From positions 1 to 5,171 of the forward strand of contig JAILNL010000088.1 in NCBI GenBank assembly GCA_024691625.1: DNA of 5,171 nucleotides, written 5' to 3'. Position numbers and translations under genes: made by a program. This stretch comes from Schwartzia sp. (in: firmicutes). GTDB taxonomy: Bacteria; Bacillota; Negativicutes; Selenomonadales; Selenomonadaceae. Under the pieces are notes generated by a model that saw nothing but the letters and a program-made list of their open reading frames with translations, was not told the origin of the DNA and searched no databases. Positions within the stretch are counted from its first letter, which is position 1. Each line of letters opens with the position of its first letter. Positions 5,050 through 5,171 of this stretch are shown one piece after another.

Positions 5050-5171
5050 ATGGAGTGGCTAACCTGCATTCGGAAAGCTATTGATTACATGGAAAAGCAT
5101 CTGGAAGACAATATCAGTGCGCAGGATGTTGCCGAACAGGTCTTTATGTCCTCATTCTTTTTTCAGAAGGG
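5050..5171 (+). CDS. AraC-family transcriptional regulator, N-terminal part (cut by window end)
   Basis: Forty codons are visible from ATG 5050, eight bases after AAGGAG (5036-5041); the gene runs off the right edge. The peptide MEWLTCIRKAIDYMEKHLED, then NISAQDVAEQ and VFMSSFFFQK, is the first helix-turn-helix of an AraC/XylS DNA-binding domain: an amphipathic helix, a SAQDVAEQVFMS helix-turn and the SFFFQK(GF) recognition helix. Having this domain at the very N-terminus fits the SoxS/Rob-like subgroup, which often carries a C-terminal GyrI-like ligand domain; that part is not in the window. It may regulate the co-directional lipocalin-like gene upstream, but this is inferred from position only. 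Confidence 0.9.
   Translation, partial: MEWLTCIRKAIDYMEKHLEDNISAQDVAEQVFMSSFFFQK

Overview
The window looks like chromosomal DNA of a host-associated anaerobe. The style is that of a spirochaete such as Treponema or a Lachnospiraceae-type Firmicute: mixed GC content, strong AAGGAGG ribosome sites, a PTS-IIC-like sensor kinase, and an AraC regulator of the short N-terminal-HTH type. This assignment is an impression from gene style only and is weak. No RNA gene, CRISPR array, transposase or integrase is visible.

Left part (1-968): a patchwork of broken gene starts. A unit of about 290 bases occurs twice (1-289 and 478-766, about 97% identical by eye). It carries the first ~35 codons of a GNAT-type acetyltransferase, followed at once by the first ~40 codons of a P-loop kinase-like gene. 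Copy 1 ends inside the kinase-like gene and is joined to an inverted N-terminal piece of a nucleoside hydrolase (281-400, minus strand). Copy 2 ends in nearly the same place but is joined to a remnant of an AAA+ ATPase (771-944) that itself has an internal deletion. Each copy has one extra A in a different A-run, so copy 1 keeps the GNAT frame and copy 2 keeps the kinase frame. Several junctions lie in short stretches that fit both partners, as expected of microhomology-driven rearrangement. None of these pieces should make a working enzyme.

Middle (969-4226, minus strand): one intact 1085-residue hybrid sensor histidine kinase. It has an N-terminal membrane domain resembling the EIIC permease of lactose/cellobiose phosphotransferase systems, then PAS-like, HisKA, HATPase, receiver and Hpt domains. 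It probably senses a sugar or another small molecule through a permease-derived domain and passes phosphate internally to the Hpt. No separate response regulator is in the window.

Right part (4227-5171, plus strand): an intergenic region of about 200 bases with a hairpin and a candidate promoter, a 167-residue lipocalin-like protein of unknown function (4428-4931), and the start of an AraC-family regulator (from 5050) cut by the window edge. The last two are co-directional and may form a functional pair. They diverge from the sensor kinase.
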